From JBBRNH01 sp038230415 (GTDB lineage: Bacteria > Bacteroidota > Bacteroidia > Cytophagales > Spirosomataceae): 50,379 bases of DNA. Positions within the stretch are counted from its first letter, which is position 1; each line of letters begins with the position of its first letter. The notes beneath the pieces are model-generated. The model was not told the DNA's origin, did no database searches, and saw nothing but the letters and a program-made list of their open reading frames with translations. The position numbers were made by a program, and so were the translations under genes. Positions 8,401 through 16,256 of this stretch are shown in pieces. Where the stretch lies: contig JBBRNH010000035.1 of the NCBI GenBank assembly GCA_038230415.1, positions 1 to 50,379 on the forward strand, read 5' to 3'.

Positions 8401-8583
8401 TAGAACGGCAGGAAACGGATTGAAAGTAAGACCAAAACAACGCAGAAGCCCGTCTTTACCGCCCATTGCCGATTCTTTCGCAAGCCATCTGCGTTGGTAA
8501 ACAATGAGGAAGGCCGCACTGTTGGCTATCATACCCGTCAGTCGGGCCAATAACTTCAACCAAATTTTGCGCCTTACGTTGCT

Positions 8584-9348
8584 ATGCTTGTTTCTGTAAC
8601 TGTTCTGCATTATCGGCCATCGGCCCGGCTTCGGGCGTTCGGCAATATGGGCCGGGTGTTGCTACAGCCCGTCACCGCGCCCGGTTTGCGGTTTGCCAAG
8701 TTGCTCGGCAGCGGCATTGATTACGGGATGGTGCCTGATTTGTCACGCTACGTTTTTCTCGGTGTCTGGGATGATGAATCGTCGGCCCGGATGTTCTTCC
8801 AAACGCCTGATTTTCAACAATTTACCACAGGCACAACCCATACCGAAACACTTTGGCTCCGACCTTTGCAGGCGCACGGTTTGTGGGATGGGCAAAATCC
8901 GTTTTCAACCCGCAATGAGCAATTAACAATGAACAATGAGCAATCAACAATGAACAATGAGCAATCAGCAGTTAACAGTAGGCAACTAACAACGGAAAGT
9001 TCTCCACCGCAAGCCATTGATAATTGTTCATCGTTTACTGATAATTGCATCGCTGTTTTGACCCGCGCCACCATCCGGCCCCGCGCCCTGCCCGATTTTT
9101 GGCGGCACGTGCCACAGGCCCGCGCCCGGCTCCGCGCCCACGCCGACGATCTGCTCTTTGGCATCGGCATTGGTGAGTTACCACTTATTCAGCAATGTAC
9201 CGTCAGCGTATGGCGCAATGCCGAAGCTGTGAACCAATATGCCTACCGCGAGAGCGGCCACCGCGAAGTGGTGAAACTGACCCGCGAACGGAAGTGGTAT
9301 TCGGAGGAGATGTTCGCCCGGTTTGCCGTTGTTGGCTGGGAGCGTTGA
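8584..9348 (+). CDS. CrtA-like (spheroidene monooxygenase family) protein with in-frame repeat insert
   Basis: Similar in block order to spheroidene monooxygenase CrtA, a haem-type carotenoid oxygenase: RFAKLLGSG and FLGVWDDE in the N-terminal half, then VLTRATIRPRALPDFWRHVP, FGIGIGELPL and KWYSEEMFARF in the C-terminal half. Between the halves, residues about 111-155 are a low-complexity insert made of four 7-residue units (NEQLTMN, NEQSTMN, NEQSAVN, SRQLTTE) plus a linker, encoded by a 21-bp DNA repeat. The frame is kept. No carotenoid genes lie nearby, so the substrate may not be spheroidene. The start is the ATG at 8584 (254 aa). Confidence 0.78.
   Translation: MLVSVTVLHYRPSARLRAFGNMGRVLLQPVTAPGLRFAKLLGSGIDYGMVPDLSRYVFLGVWDDESSARMFFQTPDFQQFTTGTTHTETLWLRPLQAHGLWDGQNPFSTRNEQLTMNNEQSTMNNEQSAVNSRQLTTESSPPQAIDNCSSFTDNCIAVLTRATIRPRALPDFWRHVPQARARLRAHADDLLFGIGIGELPLIQQCTVSVWRNAEAVNQYAYRESGHREVVKLTRERKWYSEEMFARFAVVGWER
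8914..8997 (+). repeat. four 21-bp tandem repeats inside the CrtA-like gene
   Basis: Units start at 8914, 8935, 8956 and 8977. The first two differ at one base; the third and fourth are more diverged. Each unit is exactly seven codons, so the array does not break the frame. Words reverse complementary to it (ATTGTTCAT, GATAATTG) follow at about 9018-9048, making the whole insert a loose inverted repeat like those in intergenic gaps. Confidence 0.85.
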
Positions 9349-9404
9349 TTTACAGGGGGTTATGTTTTTCTAAGCCTACGTCAACCGACTTCTAATTTTC
9401 TCTT

Positions 9405-9426
9405 TCCCCAGCTTTTAAGCCGGGGA
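9405..9426 (+). terminator. hairpin after the CrtA-like gene
   Basis: TCCCCAGCTT / AAGCCGGGGA form a compact stem (one mismatch, 2-base loop) followed by ATTTT. It lies 56 bases beyond the stop at 9348. It may be a terminator or an interspersed palindrome. Confidence 0.5.
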
Positions 9427-9483
9427 TTTTCAGTTTCGGGCTAATCTGGCACAGTTTTAGCCCTTCTCCGGGAAAATTTGTGC

Positions 9484-9491
9484 TAATTTTG
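9484..9491 (+). promoter_or_regulatory. -7 element of the PpiD-like gene
   Basis: TAATTTTG is a full match to TANNTTTG, 30 bases before the ATG at 9522. No convincing -33 TTTG at the usual distance. Confidence 0.55.
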
Positions 9492-9521
9492 CGAGTCTAA
9501 CATTTCAGGATAGTTTTTTGT

Positions 9522-11636
9522 ATGTCATTAATTAACAAGATTAGAGAACGCTCTGGTTGGGCCGTCGGTATTGTTGCCGCCAGCTTACTCCTGTTTATTG
9601 TCGGTGGTGATTTGTTGAGCGGAAGTAGCCAGATTTTCGGCAATAACAGCCAGCAAGTCGGTAAAATAGATGGTCAGGGTATTGATTACCGCGACTTTAC
9701 GGCCAAAGTAGATGCCCTGCGGGGAGAGTTTCAGCAGCAATCGGGCCGCGCACCCACCGAGCAGGATATGCCCCAACTCCGCGAGCAAGCCTGGCAGGAG
9801 TTGATTTTCGGCATTGCCTACCAGAAAGAATTTGACAAACTCGGCCTGAGCGTTTCGCCTAACGAGTTGGTTGACATGGTGCAGGGCAACAACATCAGTC
9901 CCGCCGTTCGGCAGGCATTCACCAACCCTCAGACTGGCGTGTTCGACAAGAGCATGATTATCAACTACTTAAAGGGGCTACGGAACCTGCCTCCCCAACA
10001 GCAGCAGTCGTGGGCGAGTTTTGAGGCTAAACTCAGTCAGGACCGGCTACGGGAGAAATACGAAAACCTGATGCGGCTGTCGGTGTTTGCCACCACTGCC
10101 GAGGCCAAGCGGGAGTATGAATCCCAGAATACAAAGGCCGACGTTAAGTTTTTGTTTGTGCCGTATTACACCATCAACGACACAACGGTAAAGGTTACGG
10201 ACTCACAGTTGCAAGATTACCTCAACAGCCACAAGGCCGAGTTTCCGGGTGGCAACAGCCGCTCTATGCAGTATGTAACGTTTTCGGTTACGCCATCGAA
10301 AGACGACAGCGCACAACTCTACAATCAGATCAAAACGCTGGCGCGTGGCTTAGGCGCGGCTACGAATGATTCGTCGTTCGCGCAGATTAATTCTGACATT
10401 CGCGCCCCGCTTTACCAGACTCTCGGCGAAATGCCGGAGCAACTCCGGGCTTCGGTCAGTTCGTTTGCACCGGGTGGTATCTACGGCCCTTTCCGCGACG
10501 GTAACACGTATTTTATTTACAAGTTTGGCGGCACCAAGCGCGACACCAGCTTTACGGCCCGCGCCAGCCACATTCTGATTCGGCCCACCACGCCCACCGA
10601 CTCGTCGAAGGCCGAAGCCCGCCGGAAAGCCCAGGGATTGCTGTTACAGATTCAGGGCGGTGCTGATTTTGAAGCATTGGCAAAGGCCAACAGTGCCGAT
10701 GGCTCGGCGCGTGTCGGGGGTGATTTAGGCTTCTTCAAAAATAACGGGCAGATGGTGAAGCCGTTTGAGTCGGCCATTTTTGGGCAAAGCGGCCCCGGCC
10801 TGATTCCCCGCGTGGTTGAAACCGACTTTGGTTTTCACATTATCAAAGTGACCGAAGCCAAGAGCAATATGCTGTATCGCGTGGCCTCTATCGGCAAGAC
10901 CATTGCGCCGAGCGAAGCTACCCGCAATGAAGCCTTCCAGAAAGCCAGCCAATTTGCGTCGGAGACCCGTACTAAAGAAGCCTTCGACAAAAAGGTGAAA
11001 GAAGACAAAACGCTGGTGGTTGCCACTGCCGAACGGGTTACCGAAAGTGCCGATAACGTGAACGCCCTCACCGGAGCGCGGCAATTGGTGCGCTGGGCCT
11101 TCGAGAACAAAACCGACATCGGCAGCGTTTCTGAGCCGTTTGAAGTCGGCGAGCAGTACGTTGTGGCAACGGTAACGGCCAAAACCGACAAAGACAACAT
11201 AACCGTTGCCGACTATAAACAGGAACTCACCGCCAAAGTCCGTAATGAAGAGAAAGCCAAACAAATCATTGCCAAACTTAGCAACGCCACCGGCCCGCTC
11301 GAAGGTGTTGCCCAGAAATACGGCGCGGGCGCGTTGGTCGAAACCGCTACCGACATCAACCTCGGTACGGGTTTCCTCCGTAGCGCAGGCGTTGATGCCG
11401 TTGCGCTTGGCAAAGTCTTCGGCACCAAAGCCGGTCAGCGCAGCAAGCCCTTTGCCGGCGAGGCCGGGGTGTTGATGGTAGAGCCGATTGCGACCCTGCC
11501 CGCTCCGAACATTGCCGATTATTCGACCTACAAAACGTTGTTGCAGCAAAACGTATCGTCACGAACGGGCTTCTACATGAACGAAGTCATTAAAGGTGCG
11601 GCCAAAGTAGAAGACCGCCGGGCCAAGTTTTTCTGA
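9522..11636 (+). CDS. membrane-anchored parvulin-type peptidyl-prolyl isomerase (PpiD/SurA-like)
   Basis: A periplasmic folding chaperone and proline isomerase anchored in the inner membrane. The 704-aa protein has a short cytoplasmic N-terminus, a transmembrane anchor at about residues 13-30 (GWAVGIVAASLLLFIVGGD), a SurA_N-like chaperone region to about 330, and a parvulin domain at about 346-440 (ARASHILIRPTTP, GADFEALAKANS, GGDLGFF, GFHIIKV). The C-terminal 250 residues are a further chaperone-like region. This is the PpiD architecture and it probably assists outer-membrane protein biogenesis. It has its own promoter and is followed by a strong bidirectional terminator. Confidence 0.9.
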   Translation: MSLINKIRERSGWAVGIVAASLLLFIVGGDLLSGSSQIFGNNSQQVGKIDGQGIDYRDFTAKVDALRGEFQQQSGRAPTEQDMPQLREQAWQELIFGIAYQKEFDKLGLSVSPNELVDMVQGNNISPAVRQAFTNPQTGVFDKSMIINYLKGLRNLPPQQQQSWASFEAKLSQDRLREKYENLMRLSVFATTAEAKREYESQNTKADVKFLFVPYYTINDTTVKVTDSQLQDYLNSHKAEFPGGNSRSMQYVTFSVTPSKDDSAQLYNQIKTLARGLGAATNDSSFAQINSDIRAPLYQTLGEMPEQLRASVSSFAPGGIYGPFRDGNTYFIYKFGGTKRDTSFTARASHILIRPTTPTDSSKAEARRKAQGLLLQIQGGADFEALAKANSADGSARVGGDLGFFKNNGQMVKPFESAIFGQSGPGLIPRVVETDFGFHIIKVTEAKSNMLYRVASIGKTIAPSEATRNEAFQKASQFASETRTKEAFDKKVKEDKTLVVATAERVTESADNVNALTGARQLVRWAFENKTDIGSVSEPFEVGEQYVVATVTAKTDKDNITVADYKQELTAKVRNEEKAKQIIAKLSNATGPLEGVAQKYGAGALVETATDINLGTGFLRSAGVDAVALGKVFGTKAGQRSKPFAGEAGVLMVEPIATLPAPNIADYSTYKTLLQQNVSSRTGFYMNEVIKGAAKVEDRRAKFF

Positions 11637-11660
11637 TAAACCACCAGCCAACTTGATATA

Positions 11661-11698
11661 TCAAAAAAGCCCCTGACTCTCGTCAGGGGCTTTTTTGA
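11661..11698. terminator. bidirectional intrinsic terminator (PpiD-like / rdgB)
   Basis: Perfect 17-base arms 11661-11677 and 11682-11698 with a TCTC loop; GC stem GCCCCTGAC flanked by six A and six T, so it works in both directions. It lies between convergent genes. Confidence 0.92.
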
Positions 11699-11713
11699 TG
11701 ATAGTGTTGTTAC

Positions 11714-12298
11714 TTACTGCTCCCGGAGAAACGCGACCAACTTCGCTAATGCTTTGGCCCGGTGGCTGATGTGGTTTTTTTCGGCGACGCTCATTTCGGC
11801 AAACGTTCGGTCATAGCCATCGGGCAAAAAAACCGGGTCGTAGCCAAAACCGCCCGTGCCGCGTGGTTCGGTCAGGATTTGGCCCTCTACCACGCCATCG
11901 AACTGATGCTCAACCCGATTGCCGTTTGGGTCGGTTTGCAGGAGGGTAAACACCGTCACAAACCGCGCCCGACGATTATCAATCCCGGCGAGGTTGGCAA
12001 GTAATTTCTGAATATTGGCCTGCGCGTTGCGGCTGCCCGAATAATGCGCCGAATCAACGCCCGGTTCGCCGTTCAGGGTTTCGACTTCGAGACCAGAATC
12101 ATCGGCGAAACAGGCCACGCCGAAATGTTCGAACACATAATCGGCTTTTTGGCGTGAGTTACCGGGAATGGTGCCGGTGGTTTCGGGCAGTTCGTCGGTG
12201 CAGCCAATCTCGGCCAGGGTTCTGAGCGTGAAGGCATCGCCGAGCCACACCCGGACTTCCGATAATTTGTGCGCGTTGTTGGTGGCAAAGCAGAGCAT
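11714..12298 (-). CDS. rdgB: XTP/dITP pyrophosphatase (non-canonical purine NTPase, RdgB/HAM1)
   Basis: Removes deaminated purine nucleotides such as XTP and dITP by converting them to monophosphates. The 194-aa protein has the N-terminal substrate motif FATNNAHK, FADDSGLEV with acidic metal ligands, GFGYDPVFLPDG, the E-M-S block, and SHRAKAL near the end, all hallmark RdgB motifs, at the usual family length. It ends next to a shared terminator. Upstream on the same strand, across a 108-base gap filled by an inverted repeat, is the FKBP lipoprotein gene. Confidence 0.95.
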   Translation of the reverse strand: MLCFATNNAHKLSEVRVWLGDAFTLRTLAEIGCTDELPETTGTIPGNSRQKADYVFEHFGVACFADDSGLEVETLNGEPGVDSAHYSGSRNAQANIQKLLANLAGIDNRRARFVTVFTLLQTDPNGNRVEHQFDGVVEGQILTEPRGTGGFGYDPVFLPDGYDRTFAEMSVAEKNHISHRAKALAKLVAFLREQ

Positions 12299-12302
12299 TA
12301 CT

Positions 12303-12400
12303 GTCTGAATTATGATGTCTGAACTATGATTACGCTGATTTTTTGATTTTACTGATTATCAAAATCACAGTAAATCATTAAATCAGTGTAATCATAGTTC
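12303..12400. repeat. composite repeat: 14-bp tandem plus 80-bp imperfect palindrome
   Basis: GTCTGAATTATGAT (12303-12316) is repeated with one change at 12317-12330. From 12321 to 12400 the sequence is an imperfect palindrome: outer arms GAACTATGATTAC.. and ..GTAATCATAGTTC match at 20 of 21 positions, and the inner ATTTTACTG / CAGTAAAT pair with a bulge. It fills the gap between the FKBP gene and rdgB. Confidence 0.85.
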
Positions 12401-12406
12401 TGATGC

Positions 12407-13336
12407 TTACCGTCCCGGCTGCGGTTGCGGCTGTCCGGGCATTCCGCCGGGTTGTTGGGCTGGCGTTTTGGTAATGTTGACCAACTCGATATCAAACAGC
12501 AATACGGCGTTTGGTTTGATACCCTGATTGCCCTGTGCGCCATAGGCCAGCGTTGACGGAATAACGAGCGTGGCGGCTTCACCTTTGTGCATCTTCATCA
12601 CGCCTTCTTCCCAGCCGGGAATCACCATGCCCACGCCCACCGGAAACGAAACCGGCTTGCCGCCCGACTGTGGGTTGGTTTTTGAACTGTCGAACACTTT
12701 ACCGTCCAGCGTTTTACCCGTGTACTGCACTTCCACCGTTTCGCCCTTCTGGGGCATAGCACCCGCGCTGGCTTTGGTCACGATCACATACACGCCCGAT
12801 GCCGATTTCTGGGCTTTGGCGGTCAGGCCATTCTTGGCTAAGTAGTCGGTAATGATCTTGTCATCAGTGCTTTTTTGGCCTTCGCGGGATTTAGCTTCTG
12901 CCTTCTGGTATTCGCCTTCGTTCATTACGTCCACTAATCGAACGCCGTAGGTGAGGTCAGACCCTTTGGCGATGAACTTCGGATAGGGCTGCCCCGACCG
13001 GCCAATGAGCGAATCGGCAGAAATGTAAAACGTGGCACTGTCGCCTTTGTGCATTAGGGCCAGTCCTTCTTCAATGGCTCCTTTGAAGGCCGGCACCTGC
13101 AAAATCTGCTTGGCCGGTTGCCCCTGCTGATGCGAACTGCCGAGGAGCGAGTCTTTGCTGTTTCTGACCGTTACGTGATACGTCAGCACATCGCCAACTT
13201 TGGGCTTGCGGGCTGATGCGTTTTCCTGCTGGAACGAATATTTGAGTCCGTTAGTCGTCACTTTAACGCGGTCTTTGCCGCACGAAGCCAGTATTGCTAC
13301 CAATAGTACGGCCCCGCCGAAATGCTTAATAGACAT
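12407..13336 (-). CDS. lipoprotein with two FKBP-type peptidyl-prolyl isomerase domains
   Basis: A 309-aa lipoprotein that probably assists periplasmic or outer-membrane protein folding. The signal peptide ends in the lipobox LASC with Cys19 as the lipidated residue. An N-terminal FKBP-like region (about 40-145: KVGDVLTYHVTV, FKGAIEEGLALMHKGD) precedes the canonical C-terminal FKBP domain (about 195-290: VQYTGKTLDGKVFDSS, VIPGWEEGVMKMHKGE, LAYGAQG, LLFDIELV). The tail is Pro/Gln/Gly-rich. The first domain lacks the YTG and FDSS strands of an active FKBP, so it is probably a degenerate copy. It is 22 bases from the DHH gene on the same strand. Confidence 0.92.
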   Translation of the reverse strand: MSIKHFGGAVLLVAILASCGKDRVKVTTNGLKYSFQQENASARKPKVGDVLTYHVTVRNSKDSLLGSSHQQGQPAKQILQVPAFKGAIEEGLALMHKGDSATFYISADSLIGRSGQPYPKFIAKGSDLTYGVRLVDVMNEGEYQKAEAKSREGQKSTDDKIITDYLAKNGLTAKAQKSASGVYVIVTKASAGAMPQKGETVEVQYTGKTLDGKVFDSSKTNPQSGGKPVSFPVGVGMVIPGWEEGVMKMHKGEAATLVIPSTLAYGAQGNQGIKPNAVLLFDIELVNITKTPAQQPGGMPGQPQPQPGR

Positions 13337-13358
13337 TATAGAATTGTGTTTGGTTTGA

Positions 13359-14375
13359 TTAAACAGTTGATACTAATTGTTGTTGGTAACGCGGAATGAT
13401 AGACAGCAGCCAGTCTTCGGTTTGGGCCAGCGGCAACCGCGATTTACCACCGGCCGCGTTTTTATGCCCGCCACCACTGAAATGCGTACTGGCAAGGTCT
13501 CGCACCGAAAAATCGCCGACCGACCGGAATGACATCCGCACCTCGTCGCCCCGCTCGATCAGAATAGCCGCCATCACCACGCCCTCTACCGATAGCGCGT
13601 AGTTGACCATTCCTTCGGTATCGCCCGATTTTGACTGGAATCGCTTTTGTTCGGCAGCCGTCAGCGTGATGTAGGCAAAGCGGTATTCCGGCACAACTTT
13701 GAGTTTCTCGTTCAGTACGTAGCCCAAGAACCGGAGTTTGTCAATCGAAACATTATCGAAAATCCGCCGGTGAATCAGGCTAACCTCAATACCGAGGTCA
13801 ATCAAATCGGCCACCATCCGGTGAACGCTGCTGGTAGTGCTACCGTGCCGAAATGACCCCGTATCGGTCATCACCCCCGAATACAGACACTCGGCAATGG
13901 GTTTGTCAATCAGGGCTTTATCACCGAGTTCGGTGATTAAATCGAAGATCAGTTCGGCGGTAGCGGCTTTCTTGGGGTTCCACCAGCCCATAATGGCAAA
14001 ATCTTCGGGTTCGAGGTGGTGATCAATCAACACCTTTGGCGCGTGGGCGGCCCGGACAACGGGCGCAAAGTCGCGCAGCCGGTCGAGACTCGAAAAATCC
14101 AGACAAAAAATTACCGTTGCCTGTTCGATTAGTGCATTGACGGCTACCCGTGTTTTTTCAGAAAATTCAATCACGTCGTCATCGCCCGGCATCCAGTGCA
14201 AATTAGCCGGGTAATCCGTTGGGGTGATGACCGTTACGGCATGGCCGCGCTTTTTGAGGTAGCCCGCCCACGCCAGCGACGACCCCATTGCATCGGCATC
14301 GGGGTTTTGGTGGGTGGTGATAATAATCGTTTGCGGCTGATGAAGCAACGCGGCAATCGCGTCGAGGTCTTGCAT
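13359..14375 (-). CDS. DHH/DHHA1 phosphoesterase, NrnA-like (oligoribonuclease / pAp phosphatase)
   Basis: Predicted to degrade very short RNAs and/or 3'-phosphoadenosine 5'-phosphate with Mn2+. Motifs: HQNPDADAMGSSLA (first metal site), CLDFSS, LIDHHLEP (the DHH signature), GVMTDTGSFRHG, and the DHHA1 substrate motif FSGGGHKNAAGG near the C-terminus. The 338-aa length suits NrnA-type enzymes. It lies just upstream of the FKBP lipoprotein on the same strand and is divergent from ndk, so both genes may share one transcript. NrnA-type activity is assigned by family; a cyclic-dinucleotide-related role cannot be excluded. Confidence 0.9.
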   Translation of the reverse strand: MQDLDAIAALLHQPQTIIITTHQNPDADAMGSSLAWAGYLKKRGHAVTVITPTDYPANLHWMPGDDDVIEFSEKTRVAVNALIEQATVIFCLDFSSLDRLRDFAPVVRAAHAPKVLIDHHLEPEDFAIMGWWNPKKAATAELIFDLITELGDKALIDKPIAECLYSGVMTDTGSFRHGSTTSSVHRMVADLIDLGIEVSLIHRRIFDNVSIDKLRFLGYVLNEKLKVVPEYRFAYITLTAAEQKRFQSKSGDTEGMVNYALSVEGVVMAAILIERGDEVRMSFRSVGDFSVRDLASTHFSGGGHKNAAGGKSRLPLAQTEDWLLSIIPRYQQQLVSTV

Positions 14376-14382
14376 TTCAAAT

Positions 14383-14492
14383 CGTCATTAGTGGTCATTT
14401 GTTGCCAGTAGGTAGTTATTTACTGTTGTGTTTGGGGAGTTTGAACAAGCCACCAACACCAATCTATGACTACTTAACGGCTACGAATGACG
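14383..14492. repeat. weak inverted repeat in the nrnA-like/ndk divergent gap
   Basis: Arms 14383-14399 and 14476-14492 match at 13 of 17 positions (CGTCATT core). It may be an old copy of the element type seen in neighbouring gaps. Confidence 0.35.
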
Positions 14493-14525
14493 TAAAACAA
14501 AGGTCAAAAGTACGAACAATCCCCG

Positions 14526-14533
14526 TACCTTTG
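14526..14533 (+). promoter_or_regulatory. ndk -7 element
   Basis: TACCTTTG matches TANNTTTG fully, 28 bases before the ndk ATG. No obvious -33 box. Confidence 0.55.
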
Positions 14534-14561
14534 CGCCCGAATAAAATTTGGACAGACCCAA

Positions 14562-14981
14562 ATGACAACCAATCGCACATTTACCATGATTAAGCCCGAC
14601 GCTGTGGACGCGGGTTATACGGGTGCTATCATCAAGATGATTGAAGAAGCCGGGTTTCGCATCGTAGCAATGAAGAAAACCCAACTCACCACCGACCGCG
14701 CCGGGCAGTTCTACGCCGTGCATAGCGAGCGGGGTTTTTACAACGATTTGAGAGCCTATATGTCGTCGGGCGCGATTATTCCGATGATTTTGGAGAAAGA
14801 AAACGCCGTAGCTGATTTCCGTAAGCTCATTGGGGCCACCAATCCGGCCAACGCCGAAGACGGCACGATCAGGAAACTGTATGCCAAATCAATCGAAGCT
14901 AACGCTGTTCACGGCTCCGATTCTGACGAAAACGCGCACATTGAAGGCAGTTTCTTCTTCGCCGACACGGAGCAGTATTGA
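14562..14981 (+). CDS. ndk: nucleoside diphosphate kinase
   Basis: Transfers the gamma phosphate between nucleoside triphosphates and diphosphates through a phosphohistidine. The 139-aa length is standard. Lys11 in TFTMIKPDAV and the active-site motif NAVHGSDS with His117 are present, along with the HSERGFYNDL and MSSGAIIPMIL blocks. The start ATG at 14562 follows a good -7 element. It is a single-gene transcript, convergent with the ABC permease gene and separated from it by an inverted repeat. Confidence 0.97.
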   Translation: MTTNRTFTMIKPDAVDAGYTGAIIKMIEEAGFRIVAMKKTQLTTDRAGQFYAVHSERGFYNDLRAYMSSGAIIPMILEKENAVADFRKLIGATNPANAEDGTIRKLYAKSIEANAVHGSDSDENAHIEGSFFFADTEQY

Positions 14982-15040
14982 GTTGTGGGGTTGTGCTGTT
15001 GAAGCGTTAAGAGAACCCTGTAACATCACAACCCTACAAC
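14982..15040. repeat. inverted repeat between ndk and ABC permease
   Basis: Arms 14982-15000 and 15022-15040 match at 17 of 19 positions (GTTGTGGGGTTGTG type). It begins at the ndk stop and lies between convergent genes. Confidence 0.75.
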
Positions 15041-15052
15041 AACACAACGCTC

Positions 15053-16168
15053 TCACACCGTTTTCCGATACCGCCACGCGGCCAGCGAAATTACCCCAAC
15101 GGTCAGGCCAAGCAGGGCCAGAAACTGCGGCTGTACATCGGCAAAGGTGCTGCCTTTGAGCATCACATTTCGGCCCACTTCGATAATATATTTCAGCGGA
15201 TTTATTGTGTTCACAACCTGCGCCCAGCGCGGCATATCGTCGGTTGAGGAGAACAGGCCACTGAGTAGAATAAACAGCACCAGAAAGAAAAACGCGGCAA
15301 ACATCGCCTGTTGCTGCGTCTCCGAAATGGCCGAAATCAGCAGGCCCAACCCCACGCACAAGAGCAAAAATAGGAACGCAACGCCGTAAAGTAGCCCCAG
15401 ACTGCCTTCTACGGGCGTTTTGAAGAGAAAGACGGCTACTGTCAGCCCAATCGTGAACTGCACCAGCCCGATCAGCACAAAGGGCGTGAGTTTGCCGATG
15501 ATAAACTGGTATTTCTTAATCGGAGTAACGTTCAACTGCTCCATCGTCCCGATTTCCTTCTCGCGCACAATATTCAGCGCGGCAATCAGCGCACCCACCA
15601 GAATCATTAGCTCAAACAGTACGCCCGGCACCATAAACGTCCGGTATTCGAGTTTTGGGTTGTACCAGTACTGCGGCACAACGGCTAACCGTTGTCCCGA
15701 AACGGTTGCCACCGGAAAATTTTCGATTAACACGTCACTGTTAAAATCCCGGATAATGGTACCGGCGTAACTCGCGGCAATGCCCGCTTTTGAGCCATCA
15801 ATAGCATTAATCAGCAGTTGTACCGACGCGCCGTTATCTCGGTATAGGTCACGCTCAAAATGGGGCGGAATCACCAGCACCAGATCGGCGGTGCCGTTGA
15901 GGAGTTGCCGCCGGGCCTGCTTTTCGGCGGGTAAATAACCCAGAAACCGGAAATTGTCAATGTACCGGAACTTGACCGCCAGCCGCTGCGAAAACGGGCT
16001 ATGATCCTGATCGACAAGGGCAATGGTCAGGTTTTTGACCTCAAAATTAGCCGCGTAAGACAGCAGAATCAGTTGCAACACCGGGGCCGCAATCATCATG
16101 CGGAGCAGCACCGCGTTCCGAAAAATCTGCTTAAACTCTTTTTCGATTAGGAATCCGATTCGTTTCAT
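15053..16168 (-). CDS. ABC-2 type exporter permease (last gene of efflux locus)
   Basis: A 371-aa ABC-2 membrane subunit of the YbhS/YbhR type: one transmembrane helix near the N-terminus, a large periplasmic domain (about 45-170) and five C-terminal helices including FMVPGVLFELMILVGALIAAL and the conserved cytoplasmic loop REKEIGTMEQLNVTPIKKYQFIIGKL. It probably pairs with the permease gene 86 bases upstream to form a heterodimer driven by the two ATPases. The exported substrate is unknown; related systems export drugs, sodium or lipophilic compounds. It is the last gene of the TetR-controlled locus. Confidence 0.9.
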   Translation of the reverse strand: MKRIGFLIEKEFKQIFRNAVLLRMMIAAPVLQLILLSYAANFEVKNLTIALVDQDHSPFSQRLAVKFRYIDNFRFLGYLPAEKQARRQLLNGTADLVLVIPPHFERDLYRDNGASVQLLINAIDGSKAGIAASYAGTIIRDFNSDVLIENFPVATVSGQRLAVVPQYWYNPKLEYRTFMVPGVLFELMILVGALIAALNIVREKEIGTMEQLNVTPIKKYQFIIGKLTPFVLIGLVQFTIGLTVAVFLFKTPVEGSLGLLYGVAFLFLLLCVGLGLLISAISETQQQAMFAAFFFLVLFILLSGLFSSTDDMPRWAQVVNTINPLKYIIEVGRNVMLKGSTFADVQPQFLALLGLTVGVISLAAWRYRKTV

Positions 16169-16169
16169 G

Positions 16170-16256
16170 GGTTGATAGGACGCAGATTGTTAGGGTTTTT
16201 ATGACAAAACATGATTTTTATCATGAATAATTACGAAAATCTGCGTTCTGTCAATC
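16170..16256. repeat. inverted repeat between the two permease genes
   Basis: Arms 16170-16188 and 16238-16256 match at 16 of 19 positions (core ACGCAGATT), with an inner palindrome CATGAT..ATCATG in the loop. The right arm overlaps the upstream permease stop codon (16255-16257) by two bases. Confidence 0.75.

Noticed and set aside
8323..8610. N-terminal extension of the DUF4301 frame by 96 codons
   Set aside because: Sequence unlike family members; overlaps the divergent CrtA-like gene, and the ATG at 8322 begins the conserved region.
8914..8997. Tandem 21-bp units considered as a CRISPR array
   Set aside because: There are no spacers, the units are directly joined and lie within a coding frame.
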